Shown here piece after piece: positions 36,401 through 48,147 of a DNA stretch of 64,000 nt. The translations under genes were made by a program, and so were the position numbers. Position 1 is the stretch's first letter. The number at the start of each line of letters is the position of its first letter. Below the pieces are notes generated by a model. The model was not told the origin of the DNA. It saw only the letters and a program-made list of their open reading frames with translations, and made no database searches. The DNA lies in assembly GCA_030435675.1 (NCBI GenBank), contig CM059623.1, forward strand, positions 1,452,012 through 1,516,011, given 5' to 3'. Source of the DNA: Steinernema hermaphroditum (Eukaryota; Nematoda; Chromadorea; Rhabditida; Steinernematidae).

Positions 36401-38605
36401 CATCTTCCCAACGGCTTCAGCCTCAATCAGCCTAGTTCGCACTGTGCACTCTTTCTCATTTCCGATTGTCCTTAATGAATCACTGGCCGAATCCCTTCAG
36501 CAGTAATCTCTTATAGTTCGACTTGAGTTCGACTTCTTCAAATTTTTGCATATCTCTCCACGACGCTTTTTCTCCCATTCCATCTCTCGATGCCCACTCC
36601 AGCTGTAGTTAAAGTCTCTCTGCAAGACAATTCAGGAAGTTCCCTCTATGAATCACCAATTTAATCACTTCCGTCGTGCTGCCTCGTAGGTCGCCGGAAT
36701 TAAACATGTTCTTCCTGCTTCCTGCTGATGACCTTTGTGCAAGATGTGGAAGTCATTTTTTATGCACTACATGGTGTTCGCGTGTTCGCTCTCTGTCCTT
36801 CCTCGTTGAACAGGTTTCCACGATAGACGGCGATCATGGGCATTAAAAGATCTATGACCTTTGTTAGTTGAAATTTTTGAAATCGACATAGTGCTCCGCC
36901 TTTAGATCATGGTCGTTTCTGAGGGCAACCGCTCCAAATAGTCACTTATATTTCGATCCTCTAGATATCATCTTCTGTCCTGGTTCTGATAGCAGCACCC
37001 TTGTCTGATTTTACTAGGCTCTCTGCTATTGATCGGAATACTAACCTTTCAGATGCAAAATTTTTGATTCCACGATTCTATGGTTGTTACTTGCTACGGC
37101 CATGCTTCCTTACAGCCATGATTCATCATCAATCTTTGCTCCCAGTTCCACATTTTTCCCTTCCCTTCGACGACAATTCCTGGACACATCTCGACACACT
37201 TCCCCTCTCTTTTTTTCTGCAAACGCCTGCAGACTCGTCGCTCCCTTGCCCTTATTAAATTACAGCTCGCCTTAGCCCGTCGACCACACGCGTCACAGCC
37301 GCAAAAGGACAAACCAACATGAAATTCGCGTCCCCGGAATGACCGCCACTCAAATTCCGTGCACTTTGCTCGCTCTTCCGCCTCCTGCTCCCATCGACAC
37401 TCCATCACCTCTTTCTTCTTTTTGCCCTTTTCTTCTCATTATTGACTTGGACTTTCGCGTTTTATCACCCTCCTCCTCCTTCTCTCGTTTTGTGTCGTTC
37501 GCAGCGACGGCAAGCTCGTCTGTCTGTCCTTCGTTGTCTGTGTCGGTGCGGCGCGAAGTCCCGGGTTCGATGATTTATTCAAGAGAGAGAGAGCAAATTC
37601 TTGCAGGAACCAGCCGAGCGAGAAGATCCGAAATCTCGGAATTCAGATCCTGCCGAGTGTCTGGTATTCACTGCAGTGTGTATTTCTCTCTGTCTCTGAC
37701 TCATCCTACAAATAGTCTTTCTTATAAGACCATAACAACTCCTCGAATGGGGTGAATTCCATGGTTAAGCACAATCTACGGCTCTTTATTTTTGTCATAT
37801 ACTGCTTAGCTTCATTCGTAGAATATTCAAATTTTTGTAACGTTGTTTTGCCGTCACATCTGTTGGAAAGTTCAGTCCTTAGTCAACCTTTCCAATTCAA
37901 TCTCGAAACTTCATATTTTTGAAACGCGCCTTCAAGTATTGTATATGTATTGAAATCACGAAGTTTCACGTAGTTTAGTGCAAAAATTCAAACGGCTGGA
38001 TTTAATTTTTGTGTGTGGCTCGTCTTTCACGACTTTCACCGACTTTCACGACTTTATTTCATGGATCAAAGGCATTTCGCCTTGCCATATTTATAATGAC
38101 ACCGAATTTGACACCGGATTTATTTTTTGTATGTGGCTCGTCATGTACACTTTTTCTCCTCGTCAGCTAGCTCCTGGAATGTTAGAGTCAAGGAATATTT
38201 GATCCAATTTTCGACCTTTTCGTCTTGATTTTTAACGAAAGGCACAAGTGTGGATCAGATAGAGCGAAGAAAGATCAACATGTCCTAAGAAGAAGAGCGT
38301 CTTGGCTTAAAATAGTCGGCTGTTCGTAAGGATGAACTTGGAAACATATGGCTTTTCTCGGGCGGGCAGGGTGGGACTTTTTGGGTCACTTTGACCTCTT
38401 TTTCCATACAGTAGAAATGAGCTTGTGGAGCATAGTAGCTTTAAGTCAATTTATTTGAATTTGGCACGAGATACTATGAACTTAGGGAATTTTTGAGGCA
38501 AAGCGCCATTTTTATGTGTAACAACGCCTAGTTTCGCATTTTCATCTTCCAATTTTTGATAGTGTATTCTTATCACCGAGTACAGAACTGCGTATTTTGC
38601 CTTTG

Positions 38606-39380
38606 TTGACAAAATCTTGAGCTAGAAGACTCCCGCGTTGAAAATTTAAAGAGTTCTTCATTTAGCTAAACCTTACAATTTTCGCATTTAATAGGAAGTT
38701 ATGTGGGAAGTTTTGATAGCTTGAGACTTAATTCGTCCTAATGCACAGCAGTTCCTTTTATTTTTGAACATACCACTTCGTGGTGTTTCTAAAAAAGGCG
38801 TTGAAATTTTTGCCAATTGAAGCTGACAAATTTTTTTTATGCCTGTCCGTTTCAATCTAAACTTAGTATTTGTCATGGTACACCTTGCCGTTCGATTGCT
38901 TTCCAGATCGCGTACTTGCAACAGCATTGTCATTTTTGTTCGTTTTTTGACGATAAACCTTTGCACAAAGGTGGCCATTTTTCACCGATGTGAGCTCAGT
39001 TTTACTTAGTAAATTCGGAGCTGGAAGACTACCGTGTTCAAGATTTAAAAGGTTGTATATTTGGCTAAACATTGATATTTCTGGGTGCAAATGCAGAGTC
39101 TAAGTTGACGAAAAGAGTCGATTTGCCCGATAGGTTGAAGCCTAATTCATCTGGAGTTCCTTATTATTTTCGTAAATGGGTCAATGAGCCTCGTGCCTCA
39201 GAGAATCTTGCGACATCAATTTGATTCTTGTATGTTCCGGAGGACGATTTTCCATGGTCTTTGCCATACATCTTGCCGTTTGATTGCTTTCCAGATCGTG
39301 TACTTGCAACAGCATAAGTATCAATTTGTCATTTTCTGATGAGCGTTTGCTTTTGCCAAGTCCGTGTGTGACAGATCGGT
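38606..39380 (+). repeat. Tandem duplication of an approximately 395-bp unit
   Basis: GAGCTAGAAGACTCCCGCGT at about 38620 corresponds to GAGCTGGAAGACTACCGTGT at about 39018. CTTGCCGTTCGATTGCTTTC-CAGATCGCGTACTTGCAACA at about 38883 corresponds to the same words at about 39271. The unit is non-coding. Confidence 0.7.
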
Positions 39381-39469
39381 GCGCCGAAACTTCCCGAATT
39401 AAAGATCACACTTTATTCTTAGACATCCAGGACGCGTGATCGTCGTCTTCTATCTGCTGATCTGTTGTA

Positions 39470-40160
39470 CTTTGCCCTCGCCTCACCTACTCAATCAAAT
39501 GGGCCCTCTCCACTCGGCGGACGCCGTGACCTGACCATCGGCGGCGGCGGTGCACCCGTGAGTGGCGACCTTGCTGAACTCGCTTGCGCAACTGCGGCCG
39601 TTTGGCCTGGTCGTGGCCTCGTTTGACCTATTCACTCTCTATTGGCGGATTAGCCGCCGAATGTGGCGGGCGGGCTGTGTGTCTACGTGCGGATGTCCTC
39701 TCCGTTCGGCCTTGGTCCGATTTTAGGAACTGCATCCATATTTATCTCCCTAAAATAAATCCGCGCTCCAAATCCAAGCCGCCATTTACCGCATCTCATA
39801 AAATCGGTCCTTCCAATTGCATTTACACTTGTCTATGAGACTATAGCGCCTCGCGTAAACAGCGTCTCGGCGCGCGCCTTATGGATTCGGTGGTCCCTAT
39901 TTCGGCGCTGCTATTTAGACCGTCGGCGATGAAATATTCCCTCGGCGGTCAGCCGCCCCCCGAAATTCTTATAATAACGACTCAAATCGCTGACCTACTT
40001 AACGTGTGTCGCCGACGCCGTCGATGATTAGAGAATTCTCGCTGCGTCGCCGCTGTGCACCCCCTAAAATACCGTCGCGGGTCGTGTGTTCGGAGTGATC
40101 TCCGGCGCGCGCGTGAGGACGTCGAAATCCGACTTTTTCTGCACGTTTCGAAATTTCGCT
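39470..40160. promoter_or_regulatory. GC-rich island (possible regulatory block)
   Basis: This is a 700-bp GC-rich block with GGCGGCGGCGG and CGCGCGCG clusters inside AT-rich desert. It has no convincing exon. It lies 8 kb upstream of lit-1. Only composition supports the call. Confidence 0.25.
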
Positions 40161-40959
40161 GCACCGTTAGATTAAGTGCCGTTTTTGTCGTTGTTAATTG
40201 GTATGGAAATCGTGATTGATGGGGGCGTGTATAGTCTAGCCGTAGGGCTTATCTCGTGGGAACGTGTAGAGCTGATATCAGTTTTTTGCAAAAAAAAATG
40301 GGTGTCTCCAGCTGTGAGACGGGAATGGATGGGTAGCGTTGGAAGGTAACGGAAGGGGGACGTGATAAGGATCTTTTTGTGGCGCCTCTTTTCAGTGGAA
40401 ATCTTGAAGTAGGTGATCAAACGGTGGAGATTTCAAATATCTAAAGTTCAAATTTTGATTTTTGGCGTTGCTGACTCAGCACTTCGCGTTCACTTAGAAT
40501 TCCTTTCTGGAAATCCTGAAGTAGGTGGATACGTTGAATCGAATATCCAGTGCAAAATTTCTATGTATAACGATTTTTGACATCAAGCAACTTGAATCAA
40601 GACGGTCCGCTTAGAATTGACATGCCGTTTCTATGAGGTGTTTATGCTTATGTGTTTTTCACGCGGTGTAATCGTATAGCGCCTCGCCTAGCGCCACACA
40701 TTGCATATTTATGCATACGTTGGCGGTGATGAGCAGGCGCTTCGAAATTTGACTTAAATTTTCCGCTTTGACTAGGATATAAGAAGTATTTTTAGTGAAA
40801 CATAGCCTTCTTAGATACAAAAGAAAGTGAATGATAGAACGGATTATTCGACGATTAGAAAGTTGACTTTTAGTGCCATTTGGAGTGAAATTTTTGCAGC
40901 TCAGCTACTTTCGAATTCGTGCCTTGGATAGTTGGAGATATATAGTCTTCTCTTGTGGC

Positions 40960-41720
40960 AAAATGTATTCATACGCTTCTCGAATAACCCTATGATCTTC
41001 AATTATTTTTGTTTTTTAGGTTTATCCTCCGGATCTTGTTCTTGAACGCCTTCATGTTCGTTGATTTTTGCGCTTCTTCAGATACAATTTTAAGGGTGAC
41101 TTTTTGTACAATTTTTGTGGATAGTGGAAAGAAAAGCTGGTTCGGAATTTGCTTTTGAAACATTCATGCTTAGAAAGTGCGCATTAGGACATTAGGAAAC
41201 ATACTTCAACCTGCTGACAACTGAGAGATTCATACGCTCGGATTTATTCTCACAATGCTGTTCTCTTCTAGACCGGAATGCCCTCATGTTCGATTTTTGC
41301 GCCACCAGCAACCAAACGACGGTTGAGCTTTACTATTACTATTGTGAATTCTTAGTACAATTTTTGCGGTCTTAATTCCAAGCATGTCTTTGTTCTTTTG
41401 AACTGAAAGTTCGTTTCTCAGTTGATCTCCTTCATTTCTCTATTAAATTTGCTTTAAATATTCATGCTCATCCTTGGACATTAGGAAGCATGCGTCATGC
41501 GCTTCCTGTATGATCGGGTTTATCCCCAGAATCTTCTTCTTTGCTGGACCTAAACGTCCTCCTGTTCGCTGATTTTTGCATTACCATTGCTGGAATCCAA
41601 GCGATCATAGCTTTACTATTGTGATTCCTCAGTACAATTTTTGTGAGTAAGGCCTTTATTCTTTTGAACTGAAAGTTCCTTTCCCAGCTGATCTCCCCTT
41701 CATTTCTTCACCACCTGTCG
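40960..41720 (+). repeat. Tandem array, about 2.5 units of about 290 bp
   Basis: Recurring words: GGACATTAGGAA(A/G)CAT (41188, 41476), TGTTCG(TTG)ATTTTTGC (41060, 41290, 41567), AGTACAATTTTTG (41109-type, 41355, 41632) and TCTTTTGAACTGAAAGTTC (about 41393, 41660). Each unit carries two ATTTTTG heptamers at equivalent positions. Confidence 0.7.
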
Positions 41721-43168
41721 CCATTTTTCATTTTTTTCACTGTCCATTCACCTACGGGCAAACAAAGAAAATTGCTATTTGCACAACCATAACCACCGCC
41801 GTCGTCCATTCTTCAGGCTACCCCAAAATCTCGTAAAACTCATCCCCAAATATTACACACGTTGGAGTCGTCTTACAGCCTCGAAGAGCGCGATTCGATT
41901 ACGGTCCCGTCGCATCACAAAGCAATCAAATCGCCTTTGGGCTGCTGCACGTCTAACGGCCGCCGGTCACTGTATGCTCAGTCCAGCAGCTGGCGAGGTG
42001 CATTTCGCGAATTTCGAAATCCCCACAAAAGTGCACAAAAAAGGGCGATTTGATGACCAATGGCCGCCGGCGGCGTGACGACGGCGAATGGGGGCAAGTC
42101 AAACAGAGAGTGTGTGTGTCGAGGCGAGGATTATACGTGTTTTAACCCGGGCGCGCAGACTACGATTTGGGAGAGCCGTCGCGCAAAAAAATGGACCGGG
42201 TTGTGAAATGTTGTGATCGTCTGGCGGTGACCCTCGGGCTGGGAGTTAAGTGGTCGTGACGCAAATATTTGACCAGGGCCAGCCTTTTCATCTGAATTGA
42301 GAACCTGATGAACGTGGTGTCCCCGAAAATAGAAACGAATGAACTAGGTTTTGATCCTCAATGAACCACAGTCGAGTAGATAAGATGACGAACAATTTGA
42401 AGGTGTTTCGCAAGATGTGCACTTTACAAATTCTATGCAAACAGAAAAGGCGCCGTGAGTGATTTTTGGGCTTCTACAGAAGTAAATTAGAGTGAATTTT
42501 CGGATATGTATTGAGTGTTTCTATGTGGTGAGTAATTTCTGAGTTGTGCTTTAAGATGCTTTCTTAGGACCTTTAACTCTGAGTGATTTTTGTTCATCTT
42601 CTGAAAACGCGCCAGGCCTACCGGCATTACTGCCGGTATGCTACTGATGTCGGATATGTACTAATTTTAAAAGATATGTAGTACTACTACGACATGAAGA
42701 CACTATGGTTTTAATCATGCTTATTTATTTTATATAGTTACAGCAAAGACATGGTGAATATAGTGAATTAAGGGATACGTACTAAGTGTTTATATGTGGT
42801 GAGTAATTTTTGTGCATAGAGCACAGTCCAGAACGACATTTCACATGACCGATTTAGTGCTTTCTGGTCTGATTTCTAAAATAACTTTCGAGGCTCGTTC
42901 GTGAGCGCAGCAGTATTAAATTTTGTACAACACCAGCCTTGCACTGTTCTGTCATATTGAATTAGATTGGCAAGATCTGCCCTTGTAGAATCGTTTTTAT
43001 TCCAGTCTAATCCGGTAGACACTCGGTGGGCTATCGGTCACACGAAAGACCTAGTGACCTTTCGAACGAAGACACTGGTAGTCATTTCGATCTTTTTTCT
43101 CTTTTTAAGTCTTACCCCGAATCGGTCTCGAAGACACAGTAGCAGTGAACATGTTTCATCTTAAATGT

Positions 43169-43260
43169 GCGTATGGCTCATTGCGAATACGTCTGATTTG
43201 TAATCCGTCTGGATGGGTCCTAGACAATCCCTGTTTTGTCGGATGGCTGAAACTGACGGT
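43169..43260 (+). repeat. tRNA-Thr-like SINE copy
   Basis: GTGCGTATGGCTCATTGCGA, ATACGTCTGATTTGTAATCC, then a diverged box B region and the tail TGTTTTGTCGGATGGCTGAA-ACTGACGG. Confidence 0.6.
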
Positions 43261-45559
43261 ACTGCTCTGCCCTATTTTGAATAATTGTTAGTTATTATCG
43301 ATAATGTGAATACGTAAGAAACTCTCGGTTATCATAATTTTTGCATTCTCCGATTTTCGTCCACTTTCGTGAATTTTTTCCACATCATTTCAAGTGTTGT
43401 TTATTTTCAGATAGTTGCTGTGCCACCACACCTACTTTATGGTTTACACCAATGAACGAACGTCTTATTTTCCCAACGATCACTATAGGTTGGGCTATTT
43501 GCGGAAACTGTTATTTCCTATGTGTCATTATGGCTTCACCGGATACGTCCCTCGAGATTAAGACACTATTTCTGGATAGATGGGTGTATTTTTGGAAATC
43601 CGTCTTTGGTACCGTACACCTGGCGGAGTTTGGAGGTGCTATCGCAAGACCTCGATTTTTGGTCACAAAGTGTTATGTTTGAAAGATGAGCGACAACTGC
43701 TTATTCTCTTTTGTTTTGTGTCAATTCTCTGCTGTTTGAATCTTGGATAACTGCTCTGGTAGTTTCATTTTGGGGTCCCATGAGATCGTACATCCATAAC
43801 CCTCTAATCAGCTGTTGCATCTGATCAATTTTTCTGCATTTCAACAGATCTTTCTACTACCTTCTTTCTCCTCATATTTACCACTGCTTACGTCAAATTT
43901 TTAAAAATATCATTATAAGCACGCATTTACTTCTCCTCAACACAAAGGTGTCCATATCCGCTGACGCAATAGTGTTTCCGATAACCCGGTTGTAGCCACC
44001 TTTATCAAACGGACGTCACCAATTACGCTCTGTCCCCAATCGCTCCTAAACTCCGAACTTTCTCATAATTAATCCACAATTCCGTCTGTGCGTGCCACTT
44101 AATGTCCCAGAAGCGAGACGTTTCCTGTCCTCAAGGAGTCCACGCCGTCGGCGCACGCCTTCAACAACACGAACTTTTCGGCGACCGCCCAAAGTGACCC
44201 GCGTTCGTCCGAAAAACAAAAGGACTTTGGCACATTCCGCCACGGCGCCGTCGGTGTCGGCGTCCTCATCGCCTCCTCTTCCTTCTTCTCGCTATTCGCT
44301 GCTGCGGAGATGTGTTGTTTATATCAACAAGATCCGGTTGACCTCGGTGCCAGCATGCGCGGGGTAGTACCTGCGACTCTGCCTGACTGTGAGGCCACCC
44401 AGCACGACGACATCCGTTCTCATCTTTAAATGTCTCTTCTCGATGTGTCTACAGTCGGCGCCCGCCGTCACCGTCGCCGTCGCCGCGCCGTTTGTGCCAC
44501 TGTGCGTTGGTGCAGGTGACCTTAGCTTAGCCGATTCGTGCTAAGGTCAACTAGTAGTACCAATTGGTTGCCTGGTAGTTCACAGGCCGCGCCCTCCGCG
44601 CGTCTTCAAGTGCCATGTTAGCTTTGGGAGGCGTCCGTGTAGTGTTGGTGCTGGTGCTGGCAGGAAGTGGATTTGATACTTCCTTATTTGGGCTGTTCGG
44701 TTCTGTTCGCGTTTGTGCCCCGTAATGCGATTGGGTGTTCGCTGATATTTTTACCCTTTTGACATGCGCCATAATCGCCATAGCGACATAAAAAGGACCA
44801 TTTTCTGCTATTGCTATGGGATATCTTTCTGACTCTTGTTGAATTTGAAACGTCTTTCAGCTTTAGCTTCACATTAGGGTCGCGCTTTGGAGATCTCTAC
44901 CTACGATTGACCCTAGAACGACCGCTCCCTCAGCTCATTTCTGAATAAGTGAACGGGTGCCACCTACACGAAAAGATAGACCAATTATACCTCTTTTAAT
45001 GTTAGTTCAATTGGCCTTTCTTTGAATTCCAGCTAGCAAAGAACATCAGAAACTTGTTAAACTTTAGGCTTTCTAGGAAACATATCCTAAATCGTATGTA
45101 ATTAGGGGTTTGTCCCATATTTTCGCTGTTCGTTCTGATGTTTTCAGTAGAATTTGACCTGTTTGACATTTGCATATTATGAGTTCAGAAAACTTAGAAA
45201 TTGGAAGAGCGTTTAGGCCTAAAAAGAAAGGATAATCTTTCCAAGATCTTCCTCAAATTCACTTCTAAATGCCTGTACTATTCCGCTTCTTGACCTTCTG
45301 GATCTCGATCTTCATTTTCCCGACTATTTTTGCAATCCGTGCTTATAACACGCTTGATTCAGATTTTTGTGTTTTACTTTTGAAACAATCGTTGCTTAGG
45401 TATATTTCTCATTCTTTCCCATAGCCTTGTTTCCACTGAATCACCACCGTTCAACCGCTAGACATCGTCCTTTTCTCGACATCGATCTATCTAGGTTTTA
45501 CGACTTACGTCAGGCGCTACAAGAACTCCATCACCTCATGTCCATTTCGTAACCTTTTG

Positions 45560-46230
45560 ACCTGAGATAACCCCTCGTGTCCGCGCTTCCCACGCCTAAT
45601 TACTCTCCGTCGTCACCTTAAGCAACGCGCACGCGCTCCCTCTTGACCTTTGCACCTTCGCCGCTTCGTGAGGTTCTATTTCGGGTGCGCGCGCCTCCTC
45701 CTCCCACCGGCTCTTGTCCGACCGGCGTGAATATCGGCTTGCAGCGTGTCGCGCGCTTTTTTCTTCTCCGCCGCGGCGTGACTGCTTGGTCGTGCAGCGG
45801 TGGCCGCGAGACGACGCCGCAGCTCTCTCCAAGGGTCCCGAAACGCGCGCGCGCGTGTGTGTGGCGGAGGCGTGGTCATCGCGCCTCTCTCTCTCTCCCG
45901 CAGCCAGCAACCGTCTCCTCTCCCGGCTCTGTGCAAAACGACCGGCGGCTGCGTTGGTCAGCCAGCGGCCAGCTGTCCACTATGTGTGTGTTGTTATTAT
46001 TGGTTCACAGGCCGGCCTCGTGATTTCGCGGTTCGCACCCTTCAGGCGGGCCCGGCCCTAGGGGAGGAGGACCAGCACCTCGCCACGACGGCGACCATTA
46101 TGGTCGTGTGTGGCCCGCGGGGCGAATTCGATTCTTCTCCGCGTAGCTCGTTTGTCAGTCAGCTGCGGCGGCGTCGTCGCTGGGCTTGCAGCAGGCTGCT
46201 CCTCTCAAGGGGCTTGTGATGGACGTTTCG
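45560..46230. promoter_or_regulatory. GC-rich island upstream of lit-1
   Basis: A very GC-rich block with GCGCGCGCGCGTGTGTGTGG and CTCTCTCTCTCTC simple repeats about 2 kb upstream of the lit-1 start. All three forward frames stay open for 100 residues or more through it, a composition effect. It may be lit-1 promoter or leader sequence. Confidence 0.3.
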
Positions 46231-48147
46231 GACTAAGATTATTGATACGAAGATTGCCGATGGGTTCGACTGTTGGGCGATTGGGCGTGCAGAGGGCGTT
46301 CCGAATAATTAAGGGCAGGCCATGGGTCCGATATTCGATTTATCTTCGGGTTCGGAGGCCATGGGTTCGGGTTTGGCCTTATGTGTGTTAGCCCTATACA
46401 GATCTGTCAAATCTAACCCTTAACATCCTGAATCCAGAATTTCCCATATAAAATAGACGCTACAGTACAAAAGTACGAGAGTTTGATGTGCATCATCTGA
46501 CATTTTCCGTTCCAATGTTGATATAATAGTTTATGAGCCAAATATATCACCTCAAAATAGAAGCGTGACCTTGATACTTCGTAACTGGTTTCCCGTAGAT
46601 GTCCTCAATTTGCATACGATAGTTTCAAATGATCCGAGCCGCTCTAATCCCACGGTCGTCCGAGGAGAGGTTCAAATTTCGGAAATTGGATACGACCGGC
46701 CACTCCTTGACCACTGGGCCTTAGGAGGATAATCGTGGAAATTACTTAGAGGGTTAGGCGACGTCCAAAAGTCATAGCCTCTTCTTCATGACTTGTTTAT
46801 CCTCGTTTACGACCTTTTCTCTCGCTCTAGTTTATTTACCGTCTGCAGTCTTGACGTTTCCGGCTTTCCAGTTCCAGCTCAAGTAGCTCCTCCGCCGTCG
46901 TTGTCGTCGTCGTCGCCAAAACACCTCCCCTTCATTGTTTTTCAGTTCCAGTAAAAGTAATCCCATCGATTTGCTCTCCATCTACACCGGCCACCGTACC
47001 CTTCAAAATCTCCCAAACAGCCGATGAACCGATGCGCTTCACAAAATTCAAAGCCGATTCCGCCTATCCCCCTCCCCCCCTCCCTATCCATCAAACCCAG
47101 CCCTACCGTAACCTAATCCTCCATCCAGCTTTTTCGGCTTATGTTGCAACAATTCACCGTCGCCGCCCTATACGTCTCCTCCCAAAGAGCGCCTCCGACG
47201 TGGTTTCATACTGGTTCCCAGCCCGGCGGCGCTCCCTCGCGTCGTCCGAATTTCGCCTCCGTTCGTTCAGTGGCCGCGCGGCGAATCCTGTTTGCACGCG
47301 CGTGCAATTATATTTCACACAGAGCGTCGTCGTCGTCCGTCGGACGCTGGAGGAGCGACAGTAGCCACCGCCCTCCAAACGTCCAGCCAGTCCAACCGTT
47401 CGCCCCCCCCCCCCCCTATGAGTCGCCTTCGGCTTGCCACTTGTTGTATACATTGTGATTGTCATCGCCGTCGCGCACAATGTCGTTCTGACCACCGTCG
47501 ACCAGCTGGATTTGGGTAAATACGACGAGGATGCCCTCGGGGCGTCACTGTGTTTCGCCCACTTTCGCTTTTTTGGGGGGATCGACGACGTATAATACAT
47601 GTCTTTCCAAATTGAACAGGGCAAGGTGTGTCGGCTAAAGATCCATCGAAAATTGAGGGTTACAGTAGCCAAAGAAGGATAGAAGATCTGCAACATTTCC
47701 GGTCCAAAAAATAGATCGATCCTCCGAAAAACTAAAGAACACCACGGGTCAGACGTTGATCAACATCATTTACATTTTTTGCAGTGTCAAAGTCCGACTG
47801 AACTGCACATAGGGGTTATCGTGTCAAGACCCACTTCGTGATAGGATTCCGGGTTCTCTACAATCGCCGAACGACCTTGTGATTTGTGCCAGATTCTACC
47901 GTCATCGCCGACTTGGCAACGTCAAACCTTTTTTCCTCCGTTTTTATGTGACTGTCTCTCCGAGCAGGTGTACTAAAACCGGGCGACGTTCGTGCCGAGA
48001 CCGTCGATCCTCGCCGATTCCACTTTTTCACATCTCCACGTCAAATTGGATTTCCGTAAAGCAGGAACTTCCAGTTCCAAAATTAGAAGCCATTAACGTG
48101 CAAAAAAGTTCATTCGCGAGTAGCCGGTCCTGCAACGACGGCGAACA

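Larger units (their letters stand above)
31158..48147. other. Gene desert, second part, upstream of lit-1
   Basis: No supported exon. It contains SINE-like copies, a tRNA-like inverted pair, three sets of diverged tandem duplications (35.6-36.4, 38.6-39.4, 41.0-41.7 kb), GC-rich islands (39470-40160, 41850-42250, 44040-44540, 45560-46230, 47120-47560), a 14-C run (47403-47416) and + strand ATTTTTG heptamers (for example 41064, 41111, 41293, 41360, 41572, 41637). A small frame with a hydrophobic N-terminus at 31276-31581 (+) is noted but not supported as a gene. Confidence 0.55.

Noticed and set aside
45596..46391. Several overlapping 90-140-residue frames on both strands
   Set aside because: All arise from one GC-rich island with simple repeats. 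No frame has better coding signals than the others.
47154..47696. 180-residue minus-strand frame
   Set aside because: It lies in a GC-rich, low-complexity block where several frames are open; the sequence is Arg/Thr-rich and has no homology.
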